DNA of 64,000 bases from positions 218,278,651-218,342,650 of the forward strand of contig OZ018317.1 of assembly GCA_963969495.1 (NCBI GenBank). The letters run 5' to 3'. The translations under genes were made by a program, and so were the position numbers. Under the pieces are notes generated by a model that was not told where the DNA came from, did not search any database, and was given only the letters and a program-made list of their open reading frames with translations. This DNA is from Ceratothoa steindachneri (Eukaryota; Arthropoda; Malacostraca; Isopoda; Cymothoidae). Shown piece after piece: positions 33,569-47,017 of this stretch. Positions within the stretch are counted from its first letter, which is position 1; the number at the start of each line of letters is the position of its first letter.

Positions 33569-33570
<2 letters not shown>
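32201..33570 (-). pseudogene. PLE family P8, thumb/linker and GIY-YIG domain
   Basis: Minus strand: a linker frame at 33492-33274 (FCDFRYKISTVKSLIHRS), then 33262-32762 encodes NVYLFKCPSC, SYIGSTVRSLGARFSAHMG, SIREHTISC and NFQVLAFNNN, ending LYIKHYKPTLN. GIY-YIG landmarks (VY, YIG, the Arg, the SIREH Glu) are present, so this domain is one of the better preserved. The RT is missing: the 5' side runs into (TA)n at 33571. The 500-bp AT-rich 3' UTR ends with a hammerhead-like motif. Confidence 0.8.
32270..32320 (-). ncRNA. Hammerhead-like motif at the 3' end of PLE P8
   Basis: Minus strand: CTGAAGA, extra T, perfect 6-bp stem II GAAAAC / GTTTTC, GAAA, AC GTT GT, but G at the cleavage position (expected not G) and weak stem I. 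Confidence 0.4.
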
Positions 33571-33841
<271 letters not shown>

Positions 33842-33869
33842 CGCTACAAGGAGCTACAAGAATAAGAAG

Positions 33870-34004
33870 TACCCTAGAAGACCTTACGGTCCATTCAAAG
33901 AAGGTACCTTTGGACTAGCAGTCGAGCAGGCACAGTTCTGCTCAACTGCTTACGTGCCCAAACGGCCACTTTTCAAGACTTTGTCCTGTCTTGACTTCAA
34001 CTGA
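33870..34004 (+). repeat. Dispersed repeat S, copy 2
   Basis: Shorter copy of the 19135-19304 repeat. It ends with a perfect TCAAGAC / GTCTTGA hairpin (33973-33994) and CTGA at 34001-34004. Like copy 1 it sits beside a (GA)n run. Confidence 0.55.
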
Positions 34005-34097
34005 TTAACAGAATATTCGACTACTACGCTCTGCTGACAACCTTCGGATAAAGCATTTTTACTTGCTTAGTAACGGACTTTGAGCACCGCCTACATA

Positions 34098-35034
34098 CGA
34101 GGGGTGGTCAATAAGTTTCGCAATTCGCATATAAGGAAACGAGATATGAGGAAAAATGTTTTATTATTTTTCAATATAACTACCCTCGACTTCAATGCAC
34201 TTGCACCACTTGTCCCTGAGGCTTCGAATTCCCGACAACCAGAAATCTCCCGACTGCTGTTCAATCCACTCCTAGACGGCGAGCTGGACATCTTCATCGC
34301 TCCCAAACCGGCGTCCACGCAGTGCAGCCTTGAGCTGGCGGAATAAAAAGTAGTCGCTAGGGGCCAGATCTGGACTGTGGGGGAAGGGGGGATGGTTGAG
34401 CTCCTCGAATCCACACTCGCGCAGGGCAGCTTGTGCAATTCTGGCCTTGTGGACTTTGACGACGTTGAAGTCGATCATGGGGCGTGAAGTTTCTAGGGAC
34501 CCAACTGACAGAGACCTTGATCATGGCCAAATTGTCGTGGATGATGTTGATAACACTTCCATGTGATATTCCAAGTTCTCGTTCGATTTCTTTGGCCTTC
34601 ACCCGTCGACTTTCGAGGATCATCCTCTCCATACGGGCCACATTGCATCTTTAGTCACGTCGGCCGGGCGTCCTGTACGGGGGTCATCTTCAAGGGACTC
34701 ACGCCTATGGCGGAACTCCCTATTCCAGCGAGGAATGGTTTCATAGGAAAGGGCGGTGTCGGTATACCCTGCAACCATGCGTTCATGGATCTCTTTTGCA
34801 TTCTTGCCTTCCTTGGTCAAAAATTTGATCACTGCGCGCTGCTCAACCTTCTCCATTGTTGAAAAATTTGTCACTGACGATCTGCGATCAGCTAATGCTT
34901 CTTAAATAGACGAGGCAAGAGCGTGCGACTGCAGGTCCTGACTTGTCATAACTTGTCCTAACACCCCCACAAACAGCCATCCCCCTTCCTCTGATTTGCC
35001 ATACCGATTCGCAAAACTTATTGACCGCCCTTCG
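34098..35034 (-). mobile_element. Mariner copy M2 (937 bp) with TA duplication
   Basis: CGAGGGGTGGTCAATAAG at the left and its inverted counterpart at the right, TA at 34096-34097 and 35035-35036. Structure as in M1. Confidence 0.9.
34200..34874 (-). pseudogene. M2 transposase, internally deleted
   Basis: Frames 34874-34620 (MTNFSTMEKVEQRAVIKF … WNREFRHR), 34641-34357 (ERELGISHGSVINII … WVPRNF) and 34478-34272 ([25 protein letters not shown]) give the two HTH motifs and the C terminus. The catalytic middle is absent and the frames are out of register. A stop follows DVQLAV. Same breakpoint as M1, M3 and M4. Confidence 0.78.
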
Positions 35035-35036
35035 TA

Positions 35037-35789
35037 GAAGAGCGCCTATTCTGGAAGTCTTACGGTGAATGGCGCTTCACCCTTCAAAAAGAGAAATACT
35101 TATTATTCATCGAAGATTCCTAACGGAATGAAGGTTTAAGCACCTCACTGCTCCCATCCATCGCCCTGCGGGTGAACCATCTCGAATGTCTGCTATTCAT
35201 TGATTTTTTCTTAACTATGCCGGCCACTTGGACTAACATAATTAAGGGCTTATGTGAAAACTGGTTTGAGGCCTAGCCCACAGCAGAAGCATAAGTCAGA
35301 AATTATTTCGAAACTGGGGCATAACTGCGAGTCTCGAACGGAGGAGATATCCTCATCGCCCGGGGGACCCGGCCAGGATCATAGATGAAAGTACACCCGT
35401 CTCTATGTAGTTCTGTGCAGTTATGGCGTAAGTACCAGAGAGGGGGTGGCAAAACTTTAGCGGTCGTTGATGCGGCCGCTACTGCATCAAGTCCACCACA
35501 ATTCACCCCTCTTGAGGTTCCCACTCACGACCCATCCCATCCATCCATCATCCATCATTCTGGCAGCAAATGAGCGGGGCAACAACAGGAAAATGGACGG
35601 GGACGTTTTTTCACCATTTTTTTGGACTCATACCCGAACTTACTTTCACTATCCACTACCTCCTTTACCACTTCATAACTATTTTTCACTCCAAAACACC
35701 ATAATTACACTTTGGTTTCAGAAAAAAAGGTGACGTCACAAGAGGACCGTCCCCCGAAAGAAGAACCCCAACAAAAGGCACCTGTGTGA
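35037..35789. other. Unassigned, possible 5' region of Jockey A3
   Basis: No gene. A TGACGTCA octamer lies at about 35731. The last 60 bp read KVTSQEDRPPKEEPQQK-like into the ORF1 region in a shifted frame, so part of this may be A3 sequence. Confidence 0.35.
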
Positions 35790-36965
35790 AACCCTCTACC
35801 TCGAACTAAAGTGTCACTAGTGAAACTTATTGAAGTTTCATCTGGTTTCATCGCCTTATGTGCCGAGACCAAGGACGCAGACCAGCTCCTATCGGAAGAG
35901 GGAACGAGGGTCCTACGGAACACTGGCCTAGAAGCGAAAACCCCTCCACAAGTGCCAGCAAACAGAAGCGTGATCTGCCGCAAAGTGGAGAGCTGGGTGG
36001 GTGAGCATACACCCGAGGAGCTCAAGGAAGAGATCACCAAGAGCAATCCCTGGGCCCAAGTTCGCGAAATAATCAAATTTCGCGAACACACCCACGTATT
36101 TAAAATAACATTCGCTACCACGGAAATGGCCAAAAGATCGACTCAGAATGGAATACTGGTATTCAATATGAGAATAACAGGCGAAAACATTAAGCAGGAA
36201 AAGTTTAATAGCATACAAATGTGCTTTGCATGCTACAAACTCAAAGATCACGCGACGACAACATGCCCGGACAAAAACAAACTGTGGTGCAGTGATTGTG
36301 CCACAGAAAGGCATCGACTTGACAAATGCGAGAGCACCAAGAAGAGATGCCTAAATTGCAAAGGGGAACACAGGACCATGGCCCTGAACTGCCCCAAGCG
36401 CCGCGAGATTATAAAAAGAAAGGAAGAAGAAGAGAGGAAAGCCAAAGAAACTACATACGTGGACACCGCCAAGAAGATTTCGGAAATAAAGCCTGCATCT
36501 GCACTTGCACAGATGAATATGACGGGAGATTTGAGTGGAAAGATATTAGTCTGCATTGCCCACGCAAATGTGGCAAGTTCAGTAAAACCTGGCTGCTATA
36601 ACCAGGTACTGAATGCTCTCCTGAAGGCGAATAATCTCCCTTCAGTAATTATGCCTGCAGACCCCGAATGCTCCAAAGCATTCAAGGACTCAGTCCTAAA
36701 GAATAATACTGTTAAGTCTGGACTAGAGGGGATCGTTGAAGCTCCCTCATCGGAGGAATCCGAAGAGGAAGACGAAGAGCAAAAGGGTGAAAGTGAGGAG
36801 GGATCCTCCTCTTCTGACAACGAAGAGGGCCCCTGCATCCGTACACGAGCTACGAAGAACAGGTTCAAAAAGCCGAGTCCACCTCCGAAAAAGGAAAACC
36901 CTGGGCCAAGTGAAACCGCCCAACCAGCCCCCAAGAAGAGGAAGAATAAGAAGAAGCATAGGTAA
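35790..36965 (+). pseudogene. Jockey A3 ORF1 (Gag-like, three zinc knuckles)
   Basis: The frame is open from 35790 (after a TGA at 35787) to 36965, about 390 codons. There is no ATG at the left; the conserved part begins VSLVKLIEVSSGF, so the true N terminus was lost by frameshift. Order: N-terminal domain with VICRKVESWVGEHTPEEL and IIKFREHTHVFKI, three knuckles near 36220-36400 (CFAC, the canonical CSDC-ATER-H-RLDK-C, CLNC), a coiled basic stretch, an IAHANVASSV segment, an acidic run and a Lys/Pro-rich C terminus. It would bind element RNA. Otherwise intact. Confidence 0.8.
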
Positions 36966-36977
36966 AAACAATTCACC

Positions 36978-39437
36978 ATGTTACGGAACGCACTGAAGAT
37001 ATTGGAAATTAATACCAACGGCTGGACGACGTAAGGAATTCTTTACGGAAATGTATTCAGGGAAATTGATGCAGACATCATCTTAATTTCAGAACATGGG
37101 ATCGACACGCGTAGTGCAGAAATGAAAATCTGTTGATCACAAATTATTTGCAGGAGCGGTTCGACGGTGCAGCTATTGCAATAAAGAAAGGGATTAAATA
37201 CAAGCAAATAAGAAATATAGAAGAATTCTACCTCGCGTTTGAGGTCGAACTCGACTTAGGAAAATTGGCCATTGCTACCAGATATCAACAGCCAAGGAGA
37301 GATGTGTTACCAATTCACACTCTCACTGGCCTATTTTGCAGAAGAGCCCCCACTATATTAATGGGGGATCTGAACGCCAGATGCCGGGAATCCGGTTACA
37401 GGACCTTCAACGGTAGAGGAAGAAGCTTGGACCTATTGCTGGACAAAAATATTGCCCAGCGAATAGGCCTCAAGTTCCCCATCTTTGTCAGAGCAGGAAG
37501 TGCCACAAAACCAGACATCTGTCTGGCGAATCGTCAGCTGCCGTTCAATTACTACATGGAACCAGTCCAGGTACCATGTAGTGACCATATAGGGATCTTA
37601 CTCACCATCAACAGGAACCTTATACAAGTTCCAGCGGTAGTCAGAAAGAACTACAAAAGAGCAGACTGGACACGGTACGCGCAACTTCTCGAGGCCTACA
37701 ATCCACCCAACTTGGACGAGGCAATTCTCGAGGAGATTGACGAGGCACTTGACAACCTCAATAACCATCTCATCAATGCAGATAGGGCTTGTATCCCTAA
37801 ATCCAAGTATAAGACCATCTCTACCTACAGATGGACCGACTACATGAAGGAATTATACCGTGAGCTGAAGTTATTGTATGAACTCAACATCGTGAATGCG
37901 TCAGTTCACTCAATGCAGCGAAGTAAAGAAGTCAAAGAAGAACTGAACCAGTTGATCCTCGAACAACAATGTAGAAAATGGGAGGATGCGATCGATAGCT
38001 TCGATCACAAAGCAGCTCCCAAATATTTTTGAAAAAAGAGGCCTACAATCCGCCCAACTTGGACGAGGCAATTCTCGAGGAGATTGACGAGGCACTTGAC
38101 AACCTCAATAACCATCTCATCAATGCAGATAGGGCTTGTATCCCTAAATCCGAGTATAAAACCATCTCTACCTACAGATGGACCGACTACATGAAGGAAT
38201 TATACCGTGAGCTGAAGTTATTGTATGAACTCAACATCGTGAATGCATCAGTTCACTCAATACAGCGAAGTAAAGAAGTCAAAGAAGAACTGAACCAGTT
38301 GATCCTCGAACAACAATGTAGAAAATGGGAGGATGCGATCGATAGCTTCGATCACAAAGCAGCTCCCAAATATTTTTGAAAAAAGATCCAAAATCTCAAT
38401 AGATCGACTGGGAAGAAGAAACAGAAGATCGAGCTACAAAAGGAAGATGGAAACATCGAAACGGAAGAATTGACGAGATATTCCGAAGTTATTGGGAAAA
38501 GATCTTCAGTATAACTGAAAAGGAAAACGAAGACTATGACCTAGAGTTTGAAAGCCACATCATCGACGAGCTAAACGAACAAATAAATACACAAGACGCA
38601 CCCTCATTAGCAGGTGGATAGACAGCGCGATGGAGACGCCGAAATTACCACAGAAGAACTACACGGCGCGCTCCGCTCATTCCAACAAAAAGCCCCCGGA
38701 CAATCGGGGCTTACGAGGCTTAACTTTGAAAAGGCACCAGCCAATGTCATCGAAGGGATGACAAGAATAAGATGATTTTCTTGCCTAAGCACGAAAAGAA
38801 CCCAACGTTGAAGGAGAGCTATCGGCCAATTTCACTTCTAGAATTTGGCGGGAAGCTCTTCGAGAAGATCCTAAACAAAAGAGTGGTGTCTCACCTGGAG
38901 AAGAACCCCCTCTTCAACCCACATCAATTCGGGTTTAGGAGGAAGCGAAGTATGGAGATGGCGATTAATGTCATCACGGAAAAGCTAGCCCAAGCAAAAC
39001 GGGAAAAGGTTTACGTGGACATTGTTTGTCGGGATGTATCAAAGGCGTTTGATAAGGTGTGGCAACGGGGAATGCAGTATAAGATCTTGCGACTGGGCTT
39101 AAGTGAAACCTTAGAAAGAACTCTCTGTGACTATGTCATGGAGAGAGTGGCGTACATTAGTTTAGGGTGCACGGACGGACCAAAGTTTCCGCTCAATGCG
39201 GGCCTCCCGCAAGGGGGGGGGAGTGCCTGTCCCCCACTTTCTACTTGATTTACAACACGGATGTCCCAGCCCCTGTAAGCCCCACTTGCCCCAACATTCA
39301 ATTCACCAATGATTTCACCCAGATAATCATTTGTCCATGGAGGAATGCGCCTTGGCAAGCTCGTATGACAGCAGCAGAAATTGGAAAACCTTAACATCTA
39401 CGAGGACCGCAACAACCAGGAAAAGTTCAAAGTAGTC
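36978..39437 (+). pseudogene. Jockey A3 ORF2 (endonuclease and RT)
   Basis: Starts near ATG 36979 (LKILEINTNGW), with a stop 20 codons later. The main frame at 37133-38032 holds RYQQPRRDVLP, GDLNAR, SATKPDICLA and an intact SDHIG. After the duplication the RT resumes at 38772-39248 with YRPISLLEFGGKLFEKIL, FGFRRKRSMEM, motif A RDVSKAFDKVW and LPQGG. The catalytic box reads FTNDFTQ instead of YADD, so both sequence and frame are damaged. Confidence 0.8.
37694..38387 (+). repeat. 347-bp direct tandem duplication inside A3 ORF2
   Basis: Units 37694-38040 and 38041-38387 differ at only about five positions. Both end AAATATTTTTGAAAAAAGA. The unit length is not a multiple of three, so it shifts the frame. 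Confidence 0.95.
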
Positions 39438-39438
39438 C

Positions 39439-39440
<2 letters not shown>

Positions 39441-39512
<72 letters not shown>

Positions 39513-39513
39513 A
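39441..39513. repeat. (TA)n-(TG)n microsatellite
   Basis: TA 39441-39496 and TG 39496-39513. The inverted counterpart is at 53851-53957. Confidence 0.97.
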
Positions 39514-39850
39514 GAGACCCCATAGCCACTCCATCCACTTGCGTGTATAGATTACCGTCTGGTGTCCTGCACGGCGCCTCTGATGTGCATGAACGTAACA
39601 TGCTCCTTAAGATGTTTTGGTCAAAATTTGGAAGAGACATTGTAGGATGGTGCTACACGTTTTTTATAATGATGTCGATGGTCTGAGCGATAGGCACATT
39701 CGTAACCAGGCTTTTTACGTTAAGGAAAGTGGAGTATGTCGATGAATTCCTCCGTGGATTTTATGCTATATTTCAAAGGGATGTACGGTTTTATTAATGC
39801 ATTTAGGGTTTTAGCTAAACAGTACGTAGAAGTCGTGACCTAGGGCCGAC
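39514..39850 (-). pseudogene. PLE P1a RT fingers/motif A, inverted segment
   Basis: Minus strand: [32 protein letters not shown], a segment matching motif A ([10 protein letters not shown] in copy b; deleted across the first half here by 26 bp), [14 protein letters not shown] and [10 protein letters not shown], which normally precedes the palm. The reading stops at the TG/TA microsatellite. In copy b the motif A Asp is Asn. Confidence 0.72.
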
Positions 39851-40735
39851 CTTCACCAACTTACATGGGTCAACTTGAGGAGAGATTATTGGACATCATG
39901 AAAAATAAGCCACACACATATTGCCGATACGTAGATGACATCAACATCAACGTCCAAAACGAAGAACATCTCGTTAACATCAAGCAACATTTTGAGGAGA
40001 ACTCCGTGCTAAAATTCACTTATGAATTGAGCACGGACAATAAACTCCCTTTCTTGGACGTTGAGGTTCATAACATTAATGGCCGCTACATCACTAAAGT
40101 ACATAGGAAAAGTACGGAAATGGGAAGATGCCTCATTGCAGAGAGTGAATGTCCAGAAAGGTATAAAATAAGCGTAATCGGCTCATACATCCGCCGAGCA
40201 TATAAATACTGCTCTACGTGAGAACTTTTCCACCAAGAGATTGCACGAGTAAAACAAATACTCGTGAATAATGGTTTCTCAAACAGCATGATTGATTAAC
40301 AACTCCAATCATTTTTAAATAATCATTACAAAGATACGGATAAAACTGAAAGTAATCAGGAAGAAGTCAACAACATCAAAGTGTATTACAGAAATCAGAT
40401 GTCCACGGCCTATAAAATAGATGAAAAAAACATCAAGAAGATTATTAACCGTAACATCAAGGTTGAAAGTCAAATGGATAAAATTCAACTTATCATTCAT
40501 TATAAAACAACAAAAGCCAGCAATCTGAAGATGAAAAACAACATCTGCCCAAACTCCTCGAATCTCAAGTCAACCAACACAGTTTACGAGTTCACCTGCT
40601 CCAATAAAGACTGTAGGCTTTATAAAAAATCTAAATATATTGGCATGACAACTACCACACTTTACATCAACTATATATCTACAAAGCGGAGGGCCAAAGA
40701 ACCATATGGATAGTGTCCATAATATTAACATAACG
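39851..40735 (+). pseudogene. PLE P1a RT palm, thumb and GIY-YIG
   Basis: The frame 39865-40221 opens MGQLEERLLDIM and carries an intact catalytic YVDD (CRYVDDININV) and KLPFLDVEV. A stop interrupts at 40221. The next frame 40381-40713 encodes the linker and a GIY-YIG domain (TVYEFTCSNKDC, SKYIGMTTTTL). This active-site box is the best preserved PLE RT box in the window, but the protein is split by the inversion and stops. Confidence 0.78.
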
Positions 40736-41034
40736 AGAGATATGCTCGTTGATAACACCATTATTAAAAGAAAAGAGGTTAATAAAGCGAGGCTGAACAT
40801 CTTAGAAGCCATATTAATAAATGAAGATAAGTCGGCCATAAACATTCAAGCGACAAGCTGGAATCGCATATTAAAACTATTTTAAAGATTCCACGCACAA
40901 AAGTGGCTCATTCCCTCCAACGTTACATTTAACCAAGGCGAATAAATACCCCTTAAAAATCGTTTTCTTTCACTTTACTTTCTGCCACTTCCTCACTCCA
41001 CTCATTATATCGGTAAAGGAGGCAAAAACATCTC

Positions 41035-41085
41035 AAAACGCTCCGAAGACGATCGAATAAGGTCGAAAGCTTAGCAATTTAGTTT
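41035..41085 (+). ncRNA. Hammerhead-like motif downstream of P1a (degenerate)
   Basis: CCGAAGA, stem GATC / GGTC with GAATAA loop, GAAA, GC TTA GC. The position after stem III does not fit NUH. Inverted counterpart at 46630-46680 (CAAAGAC core). Confidence 0.3.
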
Positions 41086-41236
41086 AGTTTTTACCAAACA
41101 CATTCATTTAAAAAAAGATATGAATACTGGACAAATAATCCATCTACATGATGGAATAAAAAAGAATGTTAGAAGAAGAGAAAGTTGCCAAAGCAAATTA
41201 ATTAATGCAAAATACACAATGGTCTTCAACAAAATT

Positions 41237-41239
<3 letters not shown>

Positions 41240-41280
<41 letters not shown>
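41240..41280. repeat. (TA)n microsatellite, 40 bp
   Basis: Directly after a TGC codon of the PLE stub; its inverted counterpart (46303-46483) has expanded to 180 bp with a TC tract. Confidence 0.96.
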
Positions 41281-41282
<2 letters not shown>

Positions 41283-41546
41283 CTCAGGAGTAATAGATGG
41301 TTCTGGCTTTATAGTGACAAATATTATGTTACCTTCCCATACTCCCCCTAGTTAATCAATTTCAAAAAGTTGGCACGCACCAACAGGATCAATGTTGCCT
41401 TTTAGTATGAGAATACGATCAGAAATAGCTTATCCAAGAATAGATCGATCGATAAACAACAGGGTGTTTATTATGATTCCCTGCAAATCATGTAATGTAT
41501 TATATATCGGTGAAAGCAGCAGGTTTTCCAAGAGAATGAATAAACA
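41281..41546 (+). mobile_element. PLE family P6 copy a, GIY-YIG fragment
   Basis: Plus-strand reading FIMIPCKSCNVLYIGESSRFSKRMNKHT near 41466-41545 is a GIY-YIG half domain. The preceding 190 bp carry degraded PLE coding. Cut by mariner M3 right after NKH. The inverted copy is at 46035-46302. Confidence 0.7.
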
Positions 41547-41548
41547 TA

Positions 41549-43511
<1,963 letters not shown>

Positions 43512-43575
<64 letters not shown>
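43512..43575. repeat. (TA)n microsatellite, about 64 bp
   Basis: Abuts the 3' end of PLE P2c. Confidence 0.96.
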
Positions 43576-43579
<4 letters not shown>

Positions 43580-44260
43580 GCAGACTAAACCAAAAGACGT
43601 AGAAGGAGAGATGCATTTGTTTTGTACAACGTTTCAGTTTTTCATTTTAGCCATCTTCTGGTACTGGAATGTACAAATTAATAAATGTTAAGCTAAGAAG
43701 CTTTACAGATTTAAACAAACAACAAACTAAGGAACAATATCAAATTGGGAATAAAGGGGGGGGGGAATTGTAAGACAAATTTAAAAGGGATTATGACTAG
43801 ACTTTAGTTACAAAGATAATTTCACGTTTGAAAAGTAAATAATATAAATTTGGTCGAAGGTGAATGAAAAACATTGATTAAAACGCAAAAAAACATTGAC
43901 CGGAAACTAACCTTATCGGATACTTGTAAACGGAAGACTGGAGGGAAGGAGTGAAAAGGAGTATTACGAACTGAAGAATTGGACGTTTGTTTATTATTTT
44001 ACATCAGAAGTTGAAGGTGGGAACATAAATCGGAATTAAGGGAAGGTGAGAGTAATGAACCGGAACAGAAATGGTTTTCAAAATTTTTAAATTGGTTATT
44101 AAGGCTTCGACTTTACATTTTATGGAATGAAGCCGAACTAGGGAAAATTATCTCTTGGAAAGAATGTTCCCTATCCTATGGTTAATTCTCACTGAACTGG
44201 GAAACCGCCAGTGATTTTTCTAATTGGCTTATAAAGGGGCGGGGAGAGGGGCTCGTTTAA
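43576..44260 (-). mobile_element. PLE family P2, copy c
   Basis: The minus-strand terminal region, with the CAACGTTTC…CATCTTCTGGTACTGGAA end shared with P2a, holds a hammerhead-like fold (43625-43665, core CAGAAGA). Further right, degraded GIY-YIG C-terminal coding (ITNLKILKTISVP, near 44100-44070). No RT. Confidence 0.62.
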
Positions 44261-45527
44261 GGTGTTGTTTGGTGGTAGTGTCTTCAAGTATCTTTGGTTG
44301 AAGTTAGTGTGCTTGGGTTTGATTAAGTTGGGATTTGGTGGTAAGGGAGAGAGGTTATTGTACTGTGTTGGAGAGGGGTTTGTTTTGTCTTTGTTGAGAA
44401 AACAGTTACTCCTTTTTAGTTTGATTATTCATTTATCAATGAACTTCACATTTGCGGCGGAAACATTTTTGAAAATTTCCCAAATTCTCGCGACCTAAAG
44501 TTTCCATTTCCGTAATCAGAATGGTTCCGAATCATCCCTGTCCGTTCATATTTTCCTTTTAGTAATGTAAATTGTTTCTTTAGTTCTTATGGTAAAAAGT
44601 GCTTTGAAAATGGCAGCTGGATTTGAATTTTTATTATATTTCCAACCATCCCGCAAATGGACTATAGCTATAGAGTACTAATATTTTTCTTGTTCTACTT
44701 AAAAGCGAATTTTTTTCTAACAATTGAGAGGAAATGTGAAGATGAAGTAACAAAATAATACTAAATCCCTTTTACATTTTTATTTGTTTTATTTGGCACT
44801 TGTTAGGCCGGGGATTAGGGGCAAGGAATTCATGCCAGCATTCTCATTGGGACTTCGCATAACCAACCTAATTAAAACTAAACAACTATAGTTTTGTTCC
44901 TTCCTCACTCCCAAATTTGTAGAATTCTGCGTTCAGTCGTCAAATGATTCGCCATTTATTAATGAAATTATCACAATATTTGCTTTTTAATGATCCAAAG
45001 ATGTGCTTTTTTGACGTCAACCAGTCTATCTAGACCTAGATATCATTCACACATTTTCCTTAAATTCACCCTTTTTGTTTACGAAAGTCCTTAAATACTT
45101 ATTGGGGTTTTCATTCGATTTTTTTTGTAAGTATAAAATACCTTTTGATTTAACCTAAAGCTAAGGCATTGTGTTTTTTTCGTCCCTAATTTAAAACGTA
45201 ATAGCAAAGAGGCTGCATCACGCGGAATGTTCGTAGTTTTACTATATTTAAACAAAAGTCTATATACCAATTTTATTAATTAATATGAAACAAAATTATT
45301 CGCACCCCTTTCAGATATAGCTCGTTCTTGCCGGCTTGTGTAAAGACGACCGTCAGCGTATCCAAGGTCAACGGGTATTTGGCTAGTTTATCTCAGGCTA
45401 TGTTTTTCATGTGTGCATTCGACTCGCCATTCGTACACGCCCAAGAGGATTGATTAGAAAAGCAAGCATCGTACTGAAGTATAAAACTACAAGTACAGTG
45501 GAATAGCTACCTGAATAACGGAGAAAG
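44261..45527. other. About 1.27 kb without a recognised gene
   Basis: AT-rich, mostly unique within the window. A 78-codon frame at 44262-44498 is hydrophobic but matches nothing known. This is one of the few candidates for non-transposon DNA here. Confidence 0.4.
45480..45486 (+). promoter_or_regulatory. TATA-like box upstream of the chimeric mariner ORF
   Basis: TATAAAA sits 42 bp before the ATG at 45528. Position is suitable for a start site near 45510, but a TATA word is expected often in AT-rich DNA. Confidence 0.25.
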
Positions 45528-45968
45528 ATGGTGTTTTATACACTTCATGAGGAAAAATGTAGAGAAAAAGTATCGCCTGACTACCAACCACCAAATAACT
45601 ACGACAATTTGGCCATGACCAAGGTCTCTGCCCGGTGGGTCCCTAGAAACCTCACGCCCCACGATCGACTTCAACGTCGTCAAAGTTCACAAGGCCAGAG
45701 TTGCACAAGCTGCTCTGCGCGAGGCGGATTAGAGGAGCTCAACCATCCCCCCTACAGTCCAGATCTGGCCCCTAGCGACTACTTTCTATTCCGCCAGCTA
45801 AAGGCTGCACTGCGTGGACGCCGGTTTGGGCACGATGAAGATGTCCAGCTCGCCATCCAGGAGTGGAATGAACAGCAGTCAGGAGATTTCTCTTTGTCGG
45901 GAATTCGAAGCCTCAGGAACAAGTGGCGCAAGTGCATTGAAGTCGAGGGTAGTTATATTGAAAAATAA
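45528..45968 (+). CDS. Chimeric ORF: unknown 24-residue leader plus mariner C-terminal region
   Basis: A 146-codon frame starts at ATG 45528. The first 24 residues (MVFYTLHEEKCREKVSPDYQ…) come from non-mariner DNA. From residue 26 it continues with mariner M4 (NLAMTKVSARWVPRNL). Unlike M1-M3, small changes near 45715-45735 bring the part after the family deletion back into one frame (LEELNHPP … [13 protein letters not shown] … GSYIEK). It has lost both HTH motifs and two catalytic Asp residues, so it cannot transpose. Whether it is expressed is unknown; it may be chance. Confidence 0.35.
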   Translation: MVFYTLHEEKCREKVSPDYQPPNNYDNLAMTKVSARWVPRNLTPHDRLQRRQSSQGQSCTSCSARGGLEELNHPPYSPDLAPSDYFLFRQLKAALRGRRFGHDEDVQLAIQEWNEQQSGDFSLSGIRSLRNKWRKCIEVEGSYIEK

Positions 45969-46034
45969 TAAAACACTTTTCCTCATATCTCGTTTCCTTA
46001 TATCCGAATTGCAAAACTTATTGACCGCCCCTCG
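45601..46034 (+). mobile_element. Mariner copy M4, 5'-truncated
   Basis: Begins at GACAATTTGGCCATGACC inside the transposase and ends with the terminal repeat ACCGCCCCTCG at 46034. Its right flank is the same PLE P6 site that flanks M3, inverted, because it lies in the right arm of the duplication. Confidence 0.85.
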
Positions 46035-46300
46035 AATGTTTATTCATTCTCTTGGAAAACCTGCTGCTTTCACCGATATATACTTCATTACATGATTTGC
46101 AGGGAATCATAATAAACACCCTATTCTTTATCAATCGATCTATTGTTGGATAAGCTATTTCTGATCGTATTCTCATACTAAAAGGCAACATTGATCCTGT
46201 TGGTGCGTGCCAACTTTTTGAAATTGATTAACTGGGGGGAGTATGGGAAGGTAACATAATATTTGTCACTATAAAGCCAGAACCATCTATTACTCCTGAG

Positions 46301-46302
<2 letters not shown>
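46035..46302 (-). mobile_element. PLE family P6 copy b
   Basis: Inverted counterpart of 41281-41546 with a few substitutions; the GIY-YIG reading is on the minus strand. Confidence 0.7.
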
Positions 46303-46486
<184 letters not shown>

Positions 46487-46957
46487 AATTTTGTTGAAGA
46501 CCATTGTGTATTTTGCATTAATTAATTTCCTTGGGCAACTTTCTCTTCTTCTTACTATCTTTTTTATTCCATCATGTAGATGGATTATTTGTCCAGTATT
46601 CATCTCTTTTTTAAATGAATGTGTTTGGTAAAAACTAAACTAAATTGCTAAGCTTTCGATCTTATTCGATGGTCTTTGGAGCGTTTTGATATGTTTTTGC
46701 CTCCTTTACCGATATAATGAGTGGAGTGAGGAAGTGGCAGAAAGTAAAGTGAAAGAAAACGATTTTTAAGGGGTATTTATTCGCCTTGGTTAAATGTAAC
46801 GTTGGAGGGAATGAGCCACTTTTGTGCGTGGATTCTTTAAAATAGTTTTAATATGCGATTCCAGCTTGTCGCTTGAATGTTTATGGCCGACTTATCTTCA
46901 TCCCAAACCCCAAACAGCGAGGCTCCTCCCGCTGACAAGTGCACTGCCCCTGACCTT

Positions 46958-47001
46958 GTGGCGGCGGACTGATTGGAGATAACTCCTGTTTCTGCCGTCG
47001 C
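46958..47001 (+). ncRNA. Jockey A2 structured RNA motif 1
   Basis: Outer stem 46958-46965 (GTGGCGGC) with 46994-47001 (GCCGTCGC), 8 bp including two wobbles. Core: GGA…TCT, loop strands CTGATT and TGTT, inner GGAG / CTCC with ATAA loop. Confidence 0.6.
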
Positions 47002-47017
47002 TTAGGTACGGGTCATA

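Larger units (their letters stand above)
35790..39440 (+). mobile_element. Jockey-like copy A3 (about 3.6 kb)
   Basis: Contains an almost complete ORF1 and an ORF2 from endonuclease to just past the RT active site, where it is cut by the microsatellite at 39441. A 347-bp tandem duplication lies inside ORF2. Confidence 0.85.
39514..41239 (+). mobile_element. PLE P1 copy a plus downstream PLE stub
   Basis: 39514-39850 encodes RT fingers on the minus strand, and 39851-40735 encodes RT palm to GIY-YIG on the plus strand, so the RT gene is split by a head-to-head inversion. 40736-41038 is 3' region. 41040-41080 holds a hammerhead-like fold, and 41118-41239 an N-terminal PLE stub (MNTGQIIHLHDGIKK). 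Confidence 0.78.

Noticed and set aside
35303..35733. Frames in 35.3-35.7 kb as coding
   Set aside because: Short, overlapping on both strands, low-complexity His/Ser/Pro, without homologues in the window.
35811..36965. ORF1 start at the GTG at 35811
   Set aside because: GTG is not expected to start translation in an animal gene; the frame is simply open from 35790, and A2 shows the true N terminus lies further upstream.
44262..44498. 78-codon hydrophobic frame as a membrane peptide gene
   Set aside because: No homologue, promoter or conserved copy; it lies beside a PLE end in AT-rich DNA.
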